Positions 6,646 through 7,044 of a stretch of 7,044 bases of DNA are shown one piece after another. This DNA comes from Phycisphaerae bacterium (lineage in GTDB: Bacteria; Planctomycetota; Phycisphaerae; SM23-33). The stretch spans positions 1 to 7,044 of the forward strand of contig JASLZV010000090.1 in NCBI GenBank assembly GCA_030754715.1. Direction: 5' to 3'. The position numbers and the translations under genes were made by a program. The notes beneath the pieces are model-generated. The model made no database searches. It was not told where the DNA came from and worked only from the letters and a program-made list of their open reading frames with translations. The first letter of the stretch is position 1. Each line of letters starts with the position of its first letter.

Positions 6646-7044
6646 GGCCAAACAGGCGGAGGGACGCGACTCAGAAATTCAAGACCTGATCCGTCAGCAA
6701 GCAGCCGACATGGCGGCAGAAGGAAACGTCAATACCGAGTTTGCGAACCAACTCGAAAGTGCATCGCTTAGTGTCGATGACCAACATCTCATGATGATGC
6801 GCCAACATGCAAACTGGATGATCAACGGCGTTGATGATCTGCAAAATTATGCGATGAAAGTCTTCGGCCGCAATTTCGCAAGGAATGCGGGCGGGACATC
6901 ATTGGATATCCTGCCAACTGGGCAACTCAAGCCGAGGGTCTATAACCCCAAACAGCAAGCATTCAAAGGGAAACACCAAAGAGAACTATCCAGGTCGATA
7001 AGAAAGAACGAAGAGGACTTGATCAACGCCATCGAGCACGCAGA
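6509..7044 (+). CDS. Continuation of the giant protein in the +1 frame (3' end outside the window)
   Basis: Frame 2 has no stop from 6152 to the right edge. From about 6512 it reads as a soluble, mostly helical, charged protein: FLDHTREYASLRGG, then WRKYAMEYKAKQAEGRDSEI, then a Gln/Met-rich helix (DDQHLMMMRQHANWMINGVD), ending within KNEEDLINAIEHA. It has no cysteine, matching the 2,026 residues before it and unlike the frame-1 tail it replaces. Possible independent starts (GTG at 6599, ATG at 6635) lack a Shine-Dalgarno sequence, and the coding-like sequence begins about 90 bases before the first of them. I therefore read it as the C-terminal continuation of the giant gene rather than a new gene. 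About 178 codons are visible; no catalytic motif is recognised. Confidence 0.65.

Noticed and set aside
6599..7044. Separate downstream gene starting at GTG 6599 or ATG 6635
   Set aside because: Neither start has a Shine-Dalgarno sequence, and coding-like frame-2 sequence begins about 90 bases before 6599, so a frameshift is simpler. It cannot be fully excluded.
6482..7044. Phage RNA polymerase motif (T/DxxGR) suggested by TDSRGS in frame 2
   Set aside because: The motif does not match the spacing or the Arg position, and no other polymerase motif is visible, so a virion RNA polymerase is not supported.

Overview
The window looks like part of a tailed bacteriophage (or prophage) genome, all of it read on the plus strand. 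Nearly every base lies in three co-directional genes. The largest is a giant multidomain protein of the kind tailed phages package in the virion or deliver with their DNA. No host marker, tRNA, integrase, insertion sequence or CRISPR array is visible. Base composition looks moderate in GC. The host cannot be named; an environmental phage is my best guess.

Layout. Positions 2-289 hold the 3' end of a gene entering from the left edge; its product is unrecognised and ends in a short coiled coil. At 279-407 a 42-codon, extremely basic ORF overlaps that gene's stop, and it resembles small phage proteins carrying an 'NPVAK...R..NR' pattern. After a 49-base gap that contains a Shine-Dalgarno sequence, a very long ORF starts at 457 and fills the rest of the window. 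From the N-terminus its product has: a unique head; a Gly/Ala-rich, membrane-active-looking stretch with a DPVNLIG motif; Ala/Glu-rich helices; a Gly/Pro/Glu-rich linker; mixed helical segments; a long Lys/Glu coiled coil; two beta-looking modules of unknown type; and a zinc metallopeptidase-like domain (HELGH ... EFFA) near the end. This order resembles the 'polyvalent proteins' described in phages and conjugative elements.

The long ORF formally stops at 6645, but its last ~43 codons look wrong. The next frame is open from 6152 to the right edge and looks coding from about 6509. The cysteine pattern supports this: there is none in the first 2,026 residues, four in the anomalous tail, and none in the alternative frame through the window end. 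I conclude that the reading frame shifts by +1 near 6496-6534. The cause may be a sequence error, a mutation or, less likely, programmed frameshifting. The intact protein would be at least about 2,195 residues and continue beyond the window.

As a unit this looks like a virion/ejection-protein segment. The giant protein probably acts at the start of infection, with the Gly-rich part helping membrane passage and the peptidase acting on a virion or host protein. These roles are inferred from architecture, not proven.
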